64,000 nt of DNA from Arthrobacter sp. SLBN-112 (GCF_030944625.1 NZ_JAUSXY010000001.1:2418001-2482000), one strand, 5' to 3'. Positions 1-9,581 are shown, numbered from the stretch's first letter. Made by a program: numbers and translations. Notes: generated by a model not told the origin, from the letters alone.

Positions 1-171
1 TCGCAACGGTTCTCCAGCCTTGCCGTCGCCGGCGGGACGGGCTCGCCGGATGGTTCGACCGCCGTCGTGGTCCTCACCGCCGCCGTGCACCCGCCCGTGG
101 TGAACTTCCTGATGCCCGACGGAATCCGCATCGAGGCGACGTCCACGGCACGCTCCCGGCTGAGCCGCTAA
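1..171 (+). CDS. Tail of a probable TadE/TadG-like pilus assembly protein (5' partial)
   Basis: The frame is open from the first base and stops with TAA at 169-171, leaving 56 residues. The remnant ends with a hydrophobic stretch, HPPVVNFLMPDGIRIEATST, and then ARSRLSR. That C-terminus resembles TadE/TadG-type pseudopilin assembly proteins that commonly precede prfB in Arthrobacter relatives. The family assignment rests on recall of that pattern and on position, because the N-terminal membrane anchor lies outside the window. It is followed by 79 nt without a gene before prfB. Confidence 0.5.
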   Translation, partial: SQRFSSLAVAGGTGSPDGSTAVVVLTAAVHPPVVNFLMPDGIRIEATSTARSRLSR

Positions 172-235
172 TGCCTGACCCCGTGATCCAGTCCCCGCCT
201 ACCGACAGCGGCCGGGCCGTGTGGCCCCGATAGCG

Positions 236-241
236 TAGGGT
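236..241 (+). promoter_or_regulatory. Candidate -10 box of prfB
   Basis: TAGGGT lies 9 nt before the prfB ATG and no Shine-Dalgarno sequence is visible between them. The mRNA would have a leader of about 3 nt or none. No convincing -35 was found. Confidence 0.45.
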
Positions 242-250
242 TAAACCACC

Positions 251-1366
251 ATGGCCAATATTGATTTTTCCGCTGAAATCCGCGCCCTTCGCGCCACCTA
301 TGAGTCCATCGAACGTGTCTCCGAGGTGGATGCACTCCGTGAAGACATCGCCGAACTCAGCGAGCGGGCAGGGGAGCCGAACCTGTGGGACGACCCCGCA
401 GCCGCGCAGAAGATTACCTCCAGGCTCTCCCACCGACAGTCCGAGCTGGAACGCCTCACCTCCCTGGCCGCCCGGATCGACGATCTTGAAGTGCTGGTGG
501 AGCTCGGCCAAGACGAGGACGACGCCGACTCGATGGGGGAGGCGGCAGCCGAGCTCGAATCCATCAAGAAGGCCCTCAAGGACCTGGAAGTGGTCACCCT
601 GCTGTCCGGCGAGTACGACGAGCGCGAAGCCGTGGTTTCCATTCGTGCGGGCGCGGGCGGAGTGGACGCGGCAGATTTCGCCGAGATGCTGATGCGCATG
701 TACCTTCGCTGGGCCGAGCGGCACGGTTACCCCACGACGGTCATGGACACCTCGTACGCCGAGGAAGCCGGCTTGAAATCGGCCACCTTCGAAGTCAAGG
801 CGCCCTACGCCTTTGGCACCCTCAGCGTTGAAGCCGGAACCCACCGCCTGGTCCGCATCAGCCCCTTCGACAACCAGGGCCGGCGCCAGACGTCGTTCGC
901 GGCCGTGGAAGTCATCCCGCTGATCGAACAGACCGATTCCATCGACATCCCGGACAACGAAATCAGGGTCGATGTATTCCGCTCGTCCGGCCCCGGCGGC
1001 CAGTCGGTCAACACCACCGACTCCGCGGTGCGCCTCACCCATATCCCCACGGGCACCGTCGTTTCCATGCAGAACGAGAAGTCTCAGCTCCAAAACCGGG
1101 CCGCCGCCATGCGCGTGCTGCAATCCCGGCTCCTCCTCCTCAAGAAGGAACAGGAGGACGCGGAGAAGAAGGCCTTGGCCGGGGACGTTAAAGCCTCCTG
1201 GGGCGACCAGATGCGTTCCTACGTCCTCAACCCGTACCAGATGGTCAAAGACCTGCGTACCGAGCACGAGGTGGGCAACACGTCGGCCGTGTTCGACGGC
1301 GAGATCGACGACTTCATCGACGCCGGCATCCGCTGGCGCACCGACAACCGCAACGCCGAAAAGTAG
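251..1366 (+). CDS. prfB: Peptide chain release factor 2 (RF2)
   Basis: RF2 ends translation at UGA and UAA codons on the ribosome. The 371-residue protein carries the stop-codon recognition tripeptide SPF at residues 204-206 and the universal GGQ at 249-251, which triggers peptidyl-tRNA hydrolysis. The SPF motif separates it from RF1 (PxT), which is encoded separately at 61096. The reading frame is continuous from ATG 251: the CUUUGA +1 frameshift site that autoregulates prfB in many bacteria is absent, so that control is not available here. prfB next to ftsEX is a common actinobacterial arrangement. No Shine-Dalgarno sequence is seen, fitting near-leaderless translation. Confidence 0.97.
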   Translation: MANIDFSAEIRALRATYESIERVSEVDALREDIAELSERAGEPNLWDDPAAAQKITSRLSHRQSELERLTSLAARIDDLEVLVELGQDEDDADSMGEAAAELESIKKALKDLEVVTLLSGEYDEREAVVSIRAGAGGVDAADFAEMLMRMYLRWAERHGYPTTVMDTSYAEEAGLKSATFEVKAPYAFGTLSVEAGTHRLVRISPFDNQGRRQTSFAAVEVIPLIEQTDSIDIPDNEIRVDVFRSSGPGGQSVNTTDSAVRLTHIPTGTVVSMQNEKSQLQNRAAAMRVLQSRLLLLKKEQEDAEKKALAGDVKASWGDQMRSYVLNPYQMVKDLRTEHEVGNTSAVFDGEIDDFIDAGIRWRTDNRNAEK

Positions 1367-1440
1367 CGGACGGCCTCCCCGCCGCAATCGGATCCGGCGA
1401 CACGCCCCCGAAAGCCCGCCAAAGCACCGGGCATCCTGCG

Positions 1441-1446
1441 TATAGT
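1441..1446 (+). promoter_or_regulatory. Candidate -10 box upstream of ftsE
   Basis: TATAGT is a good -10 hexamer in the 184-nt gap between prfB and ftsE. It would give a leader of roughly 95-100 nt for the ftsE-ftsX-peptidase transcript. The -35 region is not clear. Confidence 0.35.
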
Positions 1447-1550
1447 CGAGGGGCCGGGGCCCTACTTCCCCCAAACGAAAACCCGTGCACCGGCTGCAGA
1501 ACTGGGCTGCATCAGAACAATCAGCCATGCCCTGCAGGGTACTTAGGGCC

Positions 1551-2336
1551 ATGATCCGATTCGAAAATGTCACCAAGGTCTACGACCAAAAAGCCCGGCC
1601 TGCGCTGGACTCCGTCAACCTTGAGATTGATCGGGGCGAATTCGCCTTCCTGGTGGGTGCCTCCGGCTCCGGAAAATCCACCTTCCTCCGGCTGGTGCTG
1701 AAGGAAGACCGTGCAACAGAGGGCGCCGTCTACGTCGCCGGCCAAAACGTCGCCAGGATTTCGAGTTGGCGCGTGCCGCGCCTGCGCCGCGGCATCGGCG
1801 TCGTCTTCCAGGACTTCCGCCTCCTGCCGCAAAAGAATGTCTTCGCCAACGTGGCGTTCGCCATGCAGGTCATCGGCAAGAGCCGCAGCGTCATCCGCGA
1901 CACCGTCCCCGAGGTCCTCAAGACGGTTGGCCTCGAAGGCAAGGAACACCGCATGCCGCACGAGCTGTCCGGCGGCGAGCAGCAGCGCGTGGCCATAGCG
2001 CGGGCCGTGGTCAACCGCCCCGGAATCCTCCTGGCCGACGAACCCACCGGAAACCTGGACCCCACCACATCCATGGGCATCATGGGCGTGCTGGACAAAA
2101 TCAACCAAAACGGAACCACCGTGGTGATGGCCACCCACGACGACGACATCGTCAACGAGATGCGCAAGCGGGTTGTCGAGCTCAAGAACGGCGTGGTGAT
2201 CCGCGACGAAGCCAGGGCCCTGTACACCTCCGTGATCCCCGTCGTCGGCCAGTCCAGGCGGCTCAAGGACGCCAGCGGCAGGGAAGCGGTCGACGACGGC
2301 CTGCCGGGCAACGGTGCCGAAGGTGAGGCACGATAA
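1551..2336 (+). CDS. ftsE: Cell division ATP-binding protein FtsE
   Basis: Cytoplasmic ATPase of the FtsEX complex, which senses the divisome and activates peptidoglycan hydrolases across the membrane. Visible motifs are the Walker [10 protein letters not shown], the ABC signature LSGGEQQR and the Walker B/D-loop [10 protein letters not shown]. At 261 residues it is about 30 longer than typical FtsE, owing to a charged C-terminal tail. ATG 1551 ([11 protein letters not shown]) is chosen because an upstream in-frame extension to 1485 is unrelated to the family. Its TAA overlaps the ftsX ATG by one base, so the pair is translationally coupled. Confidence 0.95.
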   Translation: MIRFENVTKVYDQKARPALDSVNLEIDRGEFAFLVGASGSGKSTFLRLVLKEDRATEGAVYVAGQNVARISSWRVPRLRRGIGVVFQDFRLLPQKNVFANVAFAMQVIGKSRSVIRDTVPEVLKTVGLEGKEHRMPHELSGGEQQRVAIARAVVNRPGILLADEPTGNLDPTTSMGIMGVLDKINQNGTTVVMATHDDDIVNEMRKRVVELKNGVVIRDEARALYTSVIPVVGQSRRLKDASGREAVDDGLPGNGAEGEAR

Positions 2337-3250
2337 TGAGGCTTGCGTTCATCCTCTCCGAGATCGGCAGCGGCCTGCGCCGCAACCTTTCCATGGTGGT
2401 CTCGGTCATCCTGGTGACGTTCGTGTCCCTCACGTTTGTGGGCGCCGCCGGAATGCTCCAGATGCAGATCAACCAGATGAAGGGGTACTGGTACGACAAG
2501 GTCCAGGTGGCCATCTTCCTGTGCAGCGACGGTTCGACGGCGCCGGGTTGCGTGTCCGGGCCGGTCACCCCCGAGCAGCAGCAGGGCCTGAACGCGCTCC
2601 TGGAGTCACCTGCCGTGGCGCAGTACATCAACGACTTCCAGTTCGAATCCCGGGACGAGGCCTACAAACACTTCAAGGACCAGTTCTCGAACTCGCCGAT
2701 TGTTGACTCCGTAACCCCGGACCAGCTGCCGGCGTCATTCCGGATCAACATGAAGGACCCGGAGAAATACCAGATCATCAGCGAGACCTTCTCCTCCCAG
2801 CCGGGCGTGGAGACCGTGATCGACCAGCGCCAGCTCCTCGAACGCCTCTTCTCTGTGATGAACGGCGCCTCCCTCGTAGCGGTAAGCATCGCCGGTGTGA
2901 TGATCGTCTGCGCGATCCTGCTGATCGCCACCACTATCCGGCTCTCCGCATTCAGCAGGCGCCGGGAAACCGGGATCATGCGGCTCGTGGGCGCGTCAAA
3001 GACCGTGATCCAGCTGCCCTTCATCCTTGAAGGGGTCATCGCCGCGGTCATCGGCGCTGCGCTGGCCTCCGGCACGCTCTGGGCAGTGGCGCAGTTCTTC
3101 CTGGGTGACTACATGTCCCGCCAGTACCCGGACACCGCCTTCATTTCCTCCGGCCAGACACTGATCCTCGCTCCGGCGCTGCTGATCCTTGGCGGATCCT
3201 TGGCAGGAATTTCGTCTCTCTTGACCCTTCGCAGATATTTGCGCGTTTAG
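2336..3250 (+). CDS. ftsX: Cell division protein FtsX (permease-like)
   Basis: Membrane partner of FtsE, 304 residues. It has one transmembrane segment near residues 22-44, a large extracytoplasmic domain with two cysteines (near residues 63 and 73), and three more transmembrane segments in the last 130 residues, which is the standard FtsX topology. The extracytoplasmic loop of FtsX recruits coiled-coil hydrolases or activators. Here the next gene encodes exactly such a protein, which supports direct partnership. The start overlaps the ftsE stop. Confidence 0.95.
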   Translation: MRLAFILSEIGSGLRRNLSMVVSVILVTFVSLTFVGAAGMLQMQINQMKGYWYDKVQVAIFLCSDGSTAPGCVSGPVTPEQQQGLNALLESPAVAQYINDFQFESRDEAYKHFKDQFSNSPIVDSVTPDQLPASFRINMKDPEKYQIISETFSSQPGVETVIDQRQLLERLFSVMNGASLVAVSIAGVMIVCAILLIATTIRLSAFSRRRETGIMRLVGASKTVIQLPFILEGVIAAVIGAALASGTLWAVAQFFLGDYMSRQYPDTAFISSGQTLILAPALLILGGSLAGISSLLTLRRYLRV

Positions 3251-3277
3251 GCTATGCAAACCGACCAAGGAATGCTC

Positions 3278-4708
3278 ATGAACGTAACCGATCAAACCTC
3301 TCCACGCCGCCGGTTCCGCCGGGGGCGGGCGTCTGCCCGCCGCATGGGGATCGTCAGCGGTGTACTGGCCGTCATCCTTTCCGCCGGGATGGCCGTCGCG
3401 ACTCCCGTGGCGTTCGCGGACGACCTTGAAGACCGCAAGGCCGCGCTTGAGGCCGAAGCCGCCCGTGTCCAGGCCTCCCTTGAGTTCGTCGATTCCAGGA
3501 TCGCCAAGGCCGCCGGTGACCTGGTGATCTACCAGGGCCAGCTGCCAGGCGCGCAGCAGGCCCTCCTTGACGCGCAAGGCCGCGTGGCCAGCGCGGTGAA
3601 AGAATCGGAAGCCCTGGCTGCCCGGGTTGACATGGCACAGCAGAACAAGGCCAAGATCACCCAGCAGCTCGAAACTGACAAGCAGAAGATCGCCGACACC
3701 AAGAAGCTGATCGGCCAGATCGCCACCCAGGCCTACAAGTCCGGTGGCGTGCCCTCCAACCTCTCGCTCTTCTTCGGGTCCAACGGCGGCGGCAGCCTGA
3801 CCGACACCATGGACCTCGCCGACCAGGCCATGCGCAGCCAGAATGCGGCCATGGACAAGCTCAGCCAGCAGAACGCCACCAACGTCAATTCCGAGGCCCG
3901 GCTGCAGGCTGTGGAAGCGGAAATCAAGGACCTCAAGGCCAAGGCCGACGCCGCCTTGGAACGCGAGAAGGCCGCCCGTGACGAAGCCGCGGCCAAAAAA
4001 GCCCAGGTTGACCAGCTGATCGCCGACACCTCCCGCCTCGATGCGGAGCTGCAGGCGGCCAAACCTGGCATCCAGGCCCAGCTCGCGGGCGTCCAGGCCA
4101 ACCAGAACCAGGTGGCCAACGAAATCGCTGAACGCGACCGGAAGGCCCGCGAGGCATGGGAAGCGGAACAACGCAGGCAAGCCGAGGCTGCCGCAGCCGC
4201 CGCTGCCGCCGCAGCGGCGGCAGCGAACCGGCCTGCCCCGCCCGCCCAGCCGTACGTTCCGCCCGCAGCAGGATCGCCGTCGGCCTTTGGTCTTCGCCAT
4301 CCCTTCGATGGCAGCATCCCCATCACCTCAGGCTTTGGCTACCGCACCACCCCGCCGGGCACCATCGACTTTTACGGGACCGGCGGATATATGCACACCG
4401 GCATCGACTTCGGCGCCGCCTGCGGTACCCCCGTTTACGCTGCGGCTGCCGGGGAAGTCTTCAGCTCAGGCTGGAACTCCGCCGACGGCGGCGGCTGGCG
4501 CGTCAAGATCGACCACGGCGTGGTGCAGGGCAACACCCTGACCACCATCTACTACCACAACTCCAGCATCGTGGTGTCGAATGGACAAAGGGTCGCGCAA
4601 GGGCAGCTGATTGCCTATTCCGGCAGCACCGGCAACTCCACCGGCTGCCACGCCCACTTTGAAACCTGGCTTAACGGCCGCGCCGTTGACCCCATGGGGC
4701 TGCTCTAA
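3278..4708 (+). CDS. Secreted coiled-coil M23 (LytM) peptidase, probable FtsEX partner
   Basis: A 476-residue exported protein: Arg-rich N-terminus, hydrophobic core, likely signal peptidase cleavage after AFA at about residue 47, a long Ala/Lys/Glu/Gln coiled coil (about 48-300), an Ala-rich linker and a C-terminal M23 domain. Zinc ligands look intact: HTGIDFG (HxxxD) and the HAH of GCHAHFETW. It resembles EnvC/CwlO-type FtsEX partners but, unlike EnvC, keeps catalytic residues, so it may cut peptide cross-links itself. ATG 3278 is preferred over 3254 and 3272 because AAGGA lies 6 nt upstream. It follows ftsX by 27 nt. Confidence 0.9.
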   Translation: MNVTDQTSPRRRFRRGRASARRMGIVSGVLAVILSAGMAVATPVAFADDLEDRKAALEAEAARVQASLEFVDSRIAKAAGDLVIYQGQLPGAQQALLDAQGRVASAVKESEALAARVDMAQQNKAKITQQLETDKQKIADTKKLIGQIATQAYKSGGVPSNLSLFFGSNGGGSLTDTMDLADQAMRSQNAAMDKLSQQNATNVNSEARLQAVEAEIKDLKAKADAALEREKAARDEAAAKKAQVDQLIADTSRLDAELQAAKPGIQAQLAGVQANQNQVANEIAERDRKAREAWEAEQRRQAEAAAAAAAAAAAAANRPAPPAQPYVPPAAGSPSAFGLRHPFDGSIPITSGFGYRTTPPGTIDFYGTGGYMHTGIDFGAACGTPVYAAAAGEVFSSGWNSADGGGWRVKIDHGVVQGNTLTTIYYHNSSIVVSNGQRVAQGQLIAYSGSTGNSTGCHAHFETWLNGRAVDPMGLL

Positions 4709-4727
4709 GGGCGTCCAGCCCCTGCCG

Positions 4728-4741
4728 TAGACTGGTATAGC
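4728..4741 (+). promoter_or_regulatory. Candidate promoter -10 region of smpB
   Basis: Two overlapping possibilities, TAGACT at 4728 and TATAGC at 4736, sit in the 83-nt gap between the M23 gene and smpB. Either gives a leader of roughly 45-55 nt containing the smpB ribosome-binding site. Confidence 0.4.
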
Positions 4742-4791
4742 TCCGTGCCGCGGGCGCGGAGCAGCCAAACCTGAACCTGAGGAGTTTCCCC

Positions 4792-5265
4792 GTGCCTAAA
4801 GAAAGTGGCCGTAAGGTGGTGGCCACCAATCGCAAGGCCCGGCATGACTACCACGTGCTGGACACCTACGAGGCCGGCATCGCCCTGATGGGCACAGAAG
4901 TCAAGTCCCTCCGGGAGGGCCACGCCTCCATGGTGGACGGATTCTGCACGTTCTACAACGACGAACTGTGGATGGAAGCCATCCACATTCCCGAGTACAA
5001 CCAGGGAAGCTGGACCAACCATGCTGCCCGCCGCCGGCGCAAGTTGCTGCTGCACCGCGAGGAGCTCATCAAGATCTCCCACAAGGTGCGGGAATCGGGG
5101 TACACCATTGTTCCGCTGCAGTTGTACTTCGTGGACGGGCGCGCAAAGGTCGAAATCGGCGTGGCCCGCGGCAAGCGCGAATACGACAAGCGGCAGACGC
5201 TGCGGGAGCAGCAGGACAACCGCGAGGCCCAACGCGAGATGCGCGAACGCAACCGGCGCCGTTAG
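4792..5265 (+). CDS. smpB: SsrA-binding protein SmpB
   Basis: Small basic protein that carries tmRNA into the A site of stalled ribosomes for trans-translation. The 157 residues show the family hallmarks NRKARHDYHVLDTYEAGI near the start, GTEVKSLREG, and the Arg/Lys-rich C-terminal tail that enters the mRNA channel. The GTG start at 4792 has GAGGAG 7 nt upstream. Its partner RNA, ssrA, begins 73 nt downstream on the same strand, the usual actinobacterial linkage. Confidence 0.97.
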   Translation: MPKESGRKVVATNRKARHDYHVLDTYEAGIALMGTEVKSLREGHASMVDGFCTFYNDELWMEAIHIPEYNQGSWTNHAARRRRKLLLHREELIKISHKVRESGYTIVPLQLYFVDGRAKVEIGVARGKREYDKRQTLREQQDNREAQREMRERNRRR

Positions 5266-5289
5266 GAATTATTTCCGCAGGGCATGCGT

Positions 5290-5295
5290 TAGTAT
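5290..5295 (+). promoter_or_regulatory. Candidate -10 box of ssrA
   Basis: TAGTAT precedes the mature tmRNA 5' end by about 43 nt. A short GC hairpin (CCGGC/GCCGG) lies between them in the putative precursor leader, which RNase P would remove. Confidence 0.35.
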
Positions 5296-5338
5296 TGATA
5301 GTCCGGCAGGCTTGCCAGCCGGTTTGGTAACAAAATAC

Positions 5339-5704
5339 GGGGATGATCGGTTTCGACGATGTTAGTCGCGACAGGTGAAGCGGGCCGAGGATGCAGAATT
5401 ATCTCGTAAACGCTGTCTGCAAACCAATAAGTGCCAATTCTAAGCGCACTGACTTCGCTCTTGCTGCCTAAGCAGTAAGACAGTCCGTCAGCCCGAGGCT
5501 GCTATCGCCCCGGATCCTGGCGTCATTTAGATAGCCACTGCTGTTTACTCCCGTCACCGGAGTAAACGGGACTTTTAGGTGACTGGGCCCGGATCAGCCA
5601 GCTGTTTGCAGCATGGCTGGGGCCGAGAAAATCCGACGCAAACTGCGCCCGGAGAAGCCCTGACAACACGACATCGGACGGGGGTTCAATTCCCCCCATC
5701 TCCA
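5339..5704 (+). ncRNA. ssrA: Transfer-messenger RNA (tmRNA, ssrA)
   Basis: The 5' end GGGGAUG pairs with CAUCUCC at 5697-5703 to form a 7-bp acceptor stem with one G-U pair, followed by discriminator A5704. A T-arm with GGGGG, loop UUCAAUU and CCCCC lies at 5680-5696. The conserved GGUUUCGAC follows the 5' end. The tag reading frame is 5433-5471 and encodes ANSKRTDFALAA, whose ALAA end is the expected proteolysis signal. The 3' terminal CCA is not encoded (ACCC follows the stem), so it must be added post-transcriptionally. smpB is immediately upstream. Confidence 0.97.
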
Positions 5705-5709
5705 CCCTC

Positions 5710-5751
5710 GGAAAAGGCCGGGACATCCCAACGGATGTCCCGGCCTTTTCC
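5710..5751 (+). terminator. ssrA terminator hairpin
   Basis: A perfect 19-bp stem (5710-5728 with 5733-5751) closes on a 4-nt CAAC loop just after the tmRNA. It lacks a downstream U tract beyond the CUUUUCC within the arm. Confidence 0.75.
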
Positions 5752-5849
5752 GCAACGCCGCGGTCCCAGGACCGGGGCGTTTTTCGTTGCCCTCCCGCCA
5801 CCACGGCACCCGGGCCTAAATGCTCTAGCGGCATACCCGCGCACGCCGC

Positions 5850-5855
5850 TACCTT
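5850..5855 (+). promoter_or_regulatory. Leaderless-type -10 box before the first PNPOx gene
   Basis: TACCTT lies 7 nt before ATG 5863 with no Shine-Dalgarno sequence between, so transcription should begin at or next to the start codon. Confidence 0.55.
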
Positions 5856-5862
5856 CGACTGT

Positions 5863-6327
5863 ATGCACAACGACCCGCCGCAGACGCCCACTGAACTCCT
5901 GGACGCAGGCAGTTGCTGGGACCTCCTCCGCGGTGTCTCGGTTGGCCACCTTGCCGTATTCGTCAATGGCTACCCGGAGGTCTTTCCGGTCAACTACAAG
6001 GTGGACCAGCAGTCGCTCGTCTTCCGCACGGGCGAAGGTACCAAGCTGCGCGCCGCCGGTGGGCCACTCGCCGTCGCGCTTGAGGCCGACGGCCACGACG
6101 AAGTCAAAGCCTGGAGCGTCCTGGTCAAGGGAAAAGCCGTCATCCTGGAACCCTCAGATGAACTCCTCGCCGGAGCGGGCCTCACCCTGTTTCCCTGGCA
6201 GGCGGGCGAGAAGGACCACTTCGTCCGGATCGTGCCCACCTCGGTGACCGGCAGGCGCTTCACCATCACGTCGCCGCTGACCTGGTGGAACCATGTGGGG
6301 CACGGCACCCGGCAGGACACCGCATAG
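5863..6327 (+). CDS. PNPOx-like flavin-binding protein, copy 1
   Basis: A 154-residue split-barrel protein of the pyridoxamine 5'-phosphate oxidase-like superfamily. It shares with two other proteins in this window (at 11676 and 13402) the blocks [47 protein letters not shown] and TGRRFTI. Members usually bind FMN or F420, or act as deazaflavin-linked or stress-related reductases; substrate and cofactor cannot be read from the sequence. No ribosome-binding site is seen and a -10 box sits 7 nt before the ATG. Close sequence kinship of the three copies suggests local duplication. Confidence 0.85.
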   Translation: MHNDPPQTPTELLDAGSCWDLLRGVSVGHLAVFVNGYPEVFPVNYKVDQQSLVFRTGEGTKLRAAGGPLAVALEADGHDEVKAWSVLVKGKAVILEPSDELLAGAGLTLFPWQAGEKDHFVRIVPTSVTGRRFTITSPLTWWNHVGHGTRQDTA

Positions 6328-6345
6328 GCCATGGAAACCGCGGGC

Positions 6346-6360
6346 GGGCCCAACGGCCCT
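6346..6360. promoter_or_regulatory. GC-rich imperfect palindrome upstream of the GH65 fusion gene
   Basis: GGGCCCAACGGCCCT (reverse AGGGCCGTTGGGCCC) lies about 36 nt before ATG 6396. It matches a second site at 12209-12223 at 11 of 15 positions when oriented alike, and resembles DevR/DosR-type boxes of other actinobacteria. Function is inferred only. Confidence 0.3.
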
Positions 6361-6395
6361 GTCCGGGATACCGTGCGTGCTGGTACCACTGACCT

Positions 6396-9300
6396 ATGAT
6401 CGGGTCGCCAACCGCCGCTGCCGCCAAGCCCCCATTCGACGCCGTCATCTTCGACCTGGACGGAGTGGTCACCAACACGGCACTGCTCCACCAGGCTGCA
6501 TGGAAAGATGCGTTCGACCGCATCTTCCAGGACCCGCGGATGCCCGCCGGCGCCAACCGCGCCCCGCTGACCCGGGCGGAGTACCTCACCTTCATCGATG
6601 GCATGCCGCGGGAGGAAGGAGTGGTCCGGTTCCTGGCCGCGAGGGGGGTGGAGATCGGCAGGGGAGCCGGGACCGATGAACCGGGAGCCTGGACGGGCTT
6701 TGGCCTGGGCGCCTGGAAAAACGAATTGTTCCTCCAGCGCCTGCGCCAGGACGGGGTGCAAAGCTACCCGGGAACGCTGCAGTTGCTGCAGCGACTTGCC
6801 GGTGCGGCGGTCCCCACTGCTGTGGTTACCTCAAGCCGCAACGCCGAACTGGTCCTGGAAGCCGCAGGCATCCAGGACCAGTTCACGGTGGTCATGGATG
6901 GTACGACGGCGGCAGGGCTCGGTTTACGGGGAAAACCGGCACCGGACGTCTTTCTCGCCGCCGCCGCCAAGCTGGGCGTCGCACCGCCACACGCCGTGGT
7001 GATTGAGGATTCGGCGGCGGGGGTGCAGGCCGGCCGCCGGGGCGGCTTCGGCCTGGTGGTCGGAATCGACCGCAGCGGCAGCCGCCGCGAATTGGAGGCC
7101 GCCGGCGCCAGTACCGTCCTGAATGACGTGGGTGAGCTGGACCTGGGACTGGTCATCGGCAACGCCTGGCACCTCGTTTACGAAGGAGTCGACGCCGGGC
7201 ACGAAGGACACCGGGAAGCCCTGACCACCCTGGGCAACGGCTACATGGGCGTCCGGGGGGCGGCACCCGAAGGTGGCCCTTTCAGCTATGCGGGCATGTA
7301 CCTGGCCGGCGTATACAACCGGGTCACGGTCAAGGCTGCCGACGAGACGCTGCTCGAAGAGCACATGGTCAACGCGCCCGACTGCCTCCCCCTGGACCTC
7401 CGGATCGCCGGACTGCAGTGGTGGTCGGACGGCGGCCTGGCGGTGGTGCGTGAGCGCCGGGTCCTGGACCTCAGGCGCGCCGTGCTGGAACGGCGCCTGC
7501 TGCTCGAAGGCGCGGACCGGCGTCGCATGGAGGTGGTCCAGATCCGATTCGTGTCCATGGCCGAACCCCACCTGCTGGCCCTCGAGACCACCATCACCGC
7601 CCTGGGGTGGAGCGGCGCCGTGGAAGTGCGCAGCGGCGTCAACGCCGGCGTCCGCAACGCAAACCTGCCCGAGCGCGCCCAAGGCTCTGACATCCACCTG
7701 GCAGACCGGACGCAACCGCGGGGCACCGCCGCCGAGCTGCCCCCGGACGCGCCCTCCGTCGTCGAAGTGGAGACCACCCAAAGCCTTATCCGCATCGCTG
7801 CCGCATACCGTACGCGCATCTCCGTGGACGCGGACGCGGTTGAGGACGGCGGCAGCGGGCCCTTCCACTACCGGACCTTCCGGCTCTCCCTCACTGCGGG
7901 TATCCCTGTAAGGCTGACCAAGACGGTAGCGGTGGTGACGTCCCGCGACCGGGCCATTTCCTCCCCGGAAACCGGTGCCCGCGCAGTGTTGGAACGCGCC
8001 GGCGATGCCTTCCCCCGACTCCTGGCATCCCACGAGGAAGCCTGGCGGCGGGAACTGCGGCCGTTCCTCGTGGAGATCGACGCGCCGGTCCAGGTACGCT
8101 TGGTCCTCAACCTGCATATCTTCCATCTCCTGCAGACATTGACGCACCACACGGCCGAACTGGACGCCGGCGTCACCGCGCGTGGACTGCACGGCGAAGG
8201 TTATCGCGGACACGTCTTCTGGGACGAGCTGTTCGTCCTGCCGGTGCTCACGTCAAGGACTCCCGTGGTTGCCCGCTCCGTAATTGAGTACAGATGGCGC
8301 CGGCTGCCAGCCGCCCGGCACGCCGCCGCCGCGGAAGGGCTGGCGGGGGCGAAGTTTCCGTGGCAGAGCGGCAGCGACGGGACCGAGGAGACGCCAAAGT
8401 GGTTGTACAACGACAGGTCAGGCAGGTGGGTCCGGGACTACTCCCATCTCCAGGTCCACGCAGGCCTCGCGGTGGCTTTTAACGCCTGGCAGTACTTCCA
8501 GGCCACCGGCGACAGGATCTGGCTCCTCCAAAAGGGTGCGGAGCTGGTGATCGAAGTGGCCCGTTTCTTCCGGTCCCTGGCGGACCACGACCCACGGGAT
8601 GGCAGGTATCACCTGCGTGGCGTTGTGGGCCCGGATGAATATCACACGGGCTATCCCGGCCGCACCGAACCGGGCCTGGACGATAACGCCTATACCAACG
8701 TCATGGCGGCGTGGGTGTGCCTTCAGGCGGCGGAAATCCTTCGGTTCCTGCACGGCAGCGAGCGCGCCGGGCTGATGGAATCACTCGGCGTTGCCGAAGA
8801 GGAGGCAGCCGGCTGGCAAGCCATGGGCGCCGGAATGTACGTTCCGTTCCACGGCGACGGCGTCATCAGCCAGTTCGAGGGATATGAGCAACTGAGGGAA
8901 CTGGACTGGGAGCACTACCGCGACGCGTACGGCGACATTGAGCGGCTGGACCTGATCCTTGAAGCCGAAGGGGACGGAACGAACGGCTACAAGCTGGCAA
9001 AGCAGGCCGACGTCCTGATGCTTCCCTATCTCCTGGGCCACGAAGGCCTTCGCGGTATCCTCCAGCGCCTGGACTACGGTTTCACGAGGGAACAACTCAA
9101 CCGGACCATCGAGTACTACCTGTCCAGGACGGCGCACGGCTCCACGTTGAGCCGTGTGGCCCACGCCTCCGTCCTGGCCGGGGTGGACGCCGACCGTGCC
9201 TGGGACAGTTTCCGGGAAGCGCTCGACGCCGACCTCGACGACACCCAGCACGGCACCACGCGCACTGGTATCCATTTGGGCGCCATGGGAGGAACCATCG

Positions 9301-9581
9301 ACGTGGTTCAACGCAGCTTTGCCGGACTGCGCTTCAGCGGGGACAGCATCCTGTTCGCCCCCAACCTGCCAACACGGCTCCGCGCCGTTGCCTTCGAGGT
9401 CCTCTACCGGGGACATCGGCTGCGGGTCCACCTCAAGGACGGGCAGATGAGCATCGCCTCCGCCCCCGGGGACGCCGGCCCTATCACGGTGCATGTGGAT
9501 GGCGCCGACGTCGTCCTGCTTCCCGGCCACACCCGTCAATTCCCGTTGCCTGTCAAAGCCCCGAGAGCGGCGGCATCATGA
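6396..9581 (+). CDS. Fused beta-phosphoglucomutase (HAD) / GH65 disaccharide phosphorylase
   Basis: A 1061-residue bifunctional enzyme. Residues ~14-235 are a HAD-type beta-phosphoglucomutase with nucleophile D20 and acid D22 in FDLDGV and the later PAPDVFL and VIEDSAAG motifs. Residues ~250-1050 are glycoside hydrolase family 65, with the general acid E748 in GPDEYH. GH65 enzymes phosphorolyse disaccharides (maltose, trehalose, kojibiose and others) to beta-glucose 1-phosphate, which the HAD half would convert to glucose 6-phosphate. The natural disaccharide cannot be told. The stop overlaps the pfkA ATG (ATGA), so products are coupled to glycolysis. Confidence 0.9.
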   Translation: MIGSPTAAAAKPPFDAVIFDLDGVVTNTALLHQAAWKDAFDRIFQDPRMPAGANRAPLTRAEYLTFIDGMPREEGVVRFLAARGVEIGRGAGTDEPGAWTGFGLGAWKNELFLQRLRQDGVQSYPGTLQLLQRLAGAAVPTAVVTSSRNAELVLEAAGIQDQFTVVMDGTTAAGLGLRGKPAPDVFLAAAAKLGVAPPHAVVIEDSAAGVQAGRRGGFGLVVGIDRSGSRRELEAAGASTVLNDVGELDLGLVIGNAWHLVYEGVDAGHEGHREALTTLGNGYMGVRGAAPEGGPFSYAGMYLAGVYNRVTVKAADETLLEEHMVNAPDCLPLDLRIAGLQWWSDGGLAVVRERRVLDLRRAVLERRLLLEGADRRRMEVVQIRFVSMAEPHLLALETTITALGWSGAVEVRSGVNAGVRNANLPERAQGSDIHLADRTQPRGTAAELPPDAPSVVEVETTQSLIRIAAAYRTRISVDADAVEDGGSGPFHYRTFRLSLTAGIPVRLTKTVAVVTSRDRAISSPETGARAVLERAGDAFPRLLASHEEAWRRELRPFLVEIDAPVQVRLVLNLHIFHLLQTLTHHTAELDAGVTARGLHGEGYRGHVFWDELFVLPVLTSRTPVVARSVIEYRWRRLPAARHAAAAEGLAGAKFPWQSGSDGTEETPKWLYNDRSGRWVRDYSHLQVHAGLAVAFNAWQYFQATGDRIWLLQKGAELVIEVARFFRSLADHDPRDGRYHLRGVVGPDEYHTGYPGRTEPGLDDNAYTNVMAAWVCLQAAEILRFLHGSERAGLMESLGVAEEEAAGWQAMGAGMYVPFHGDGVISQFEGYEQLRELDWEHYRDAYGDIERLDLILEAEGDGTNGYKLAKQADVLMLPYLLGHEGLRGILQRLDYGFTREQLNRTIEYYLSRTAHGSTLSRVAHASVLAGVDADRAWDSFREALDADLDDTQHGTTRTGIHLGAMGGTIDVVQRSFAGLRFSGDSILFAPNLPTRLRAVAFEVLYRGHRLRVHLKDGQMSIASAPGDAGPITVHVDGADVVLLPGHTRQFPLPVKAPRAAAS

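Noticed and set aside
251..340. Possible programmed +1 frameshift in prfB
   Set aside because: The frame is continuous from ATG 251 and no CUUUGA element is present.
74..1576. A 500-codon open frame on the minus strand across prfB
   Set aside because: It is antisense to prfB, has no family likeness, and reflects the lack of stop codons in high-GC DNA.
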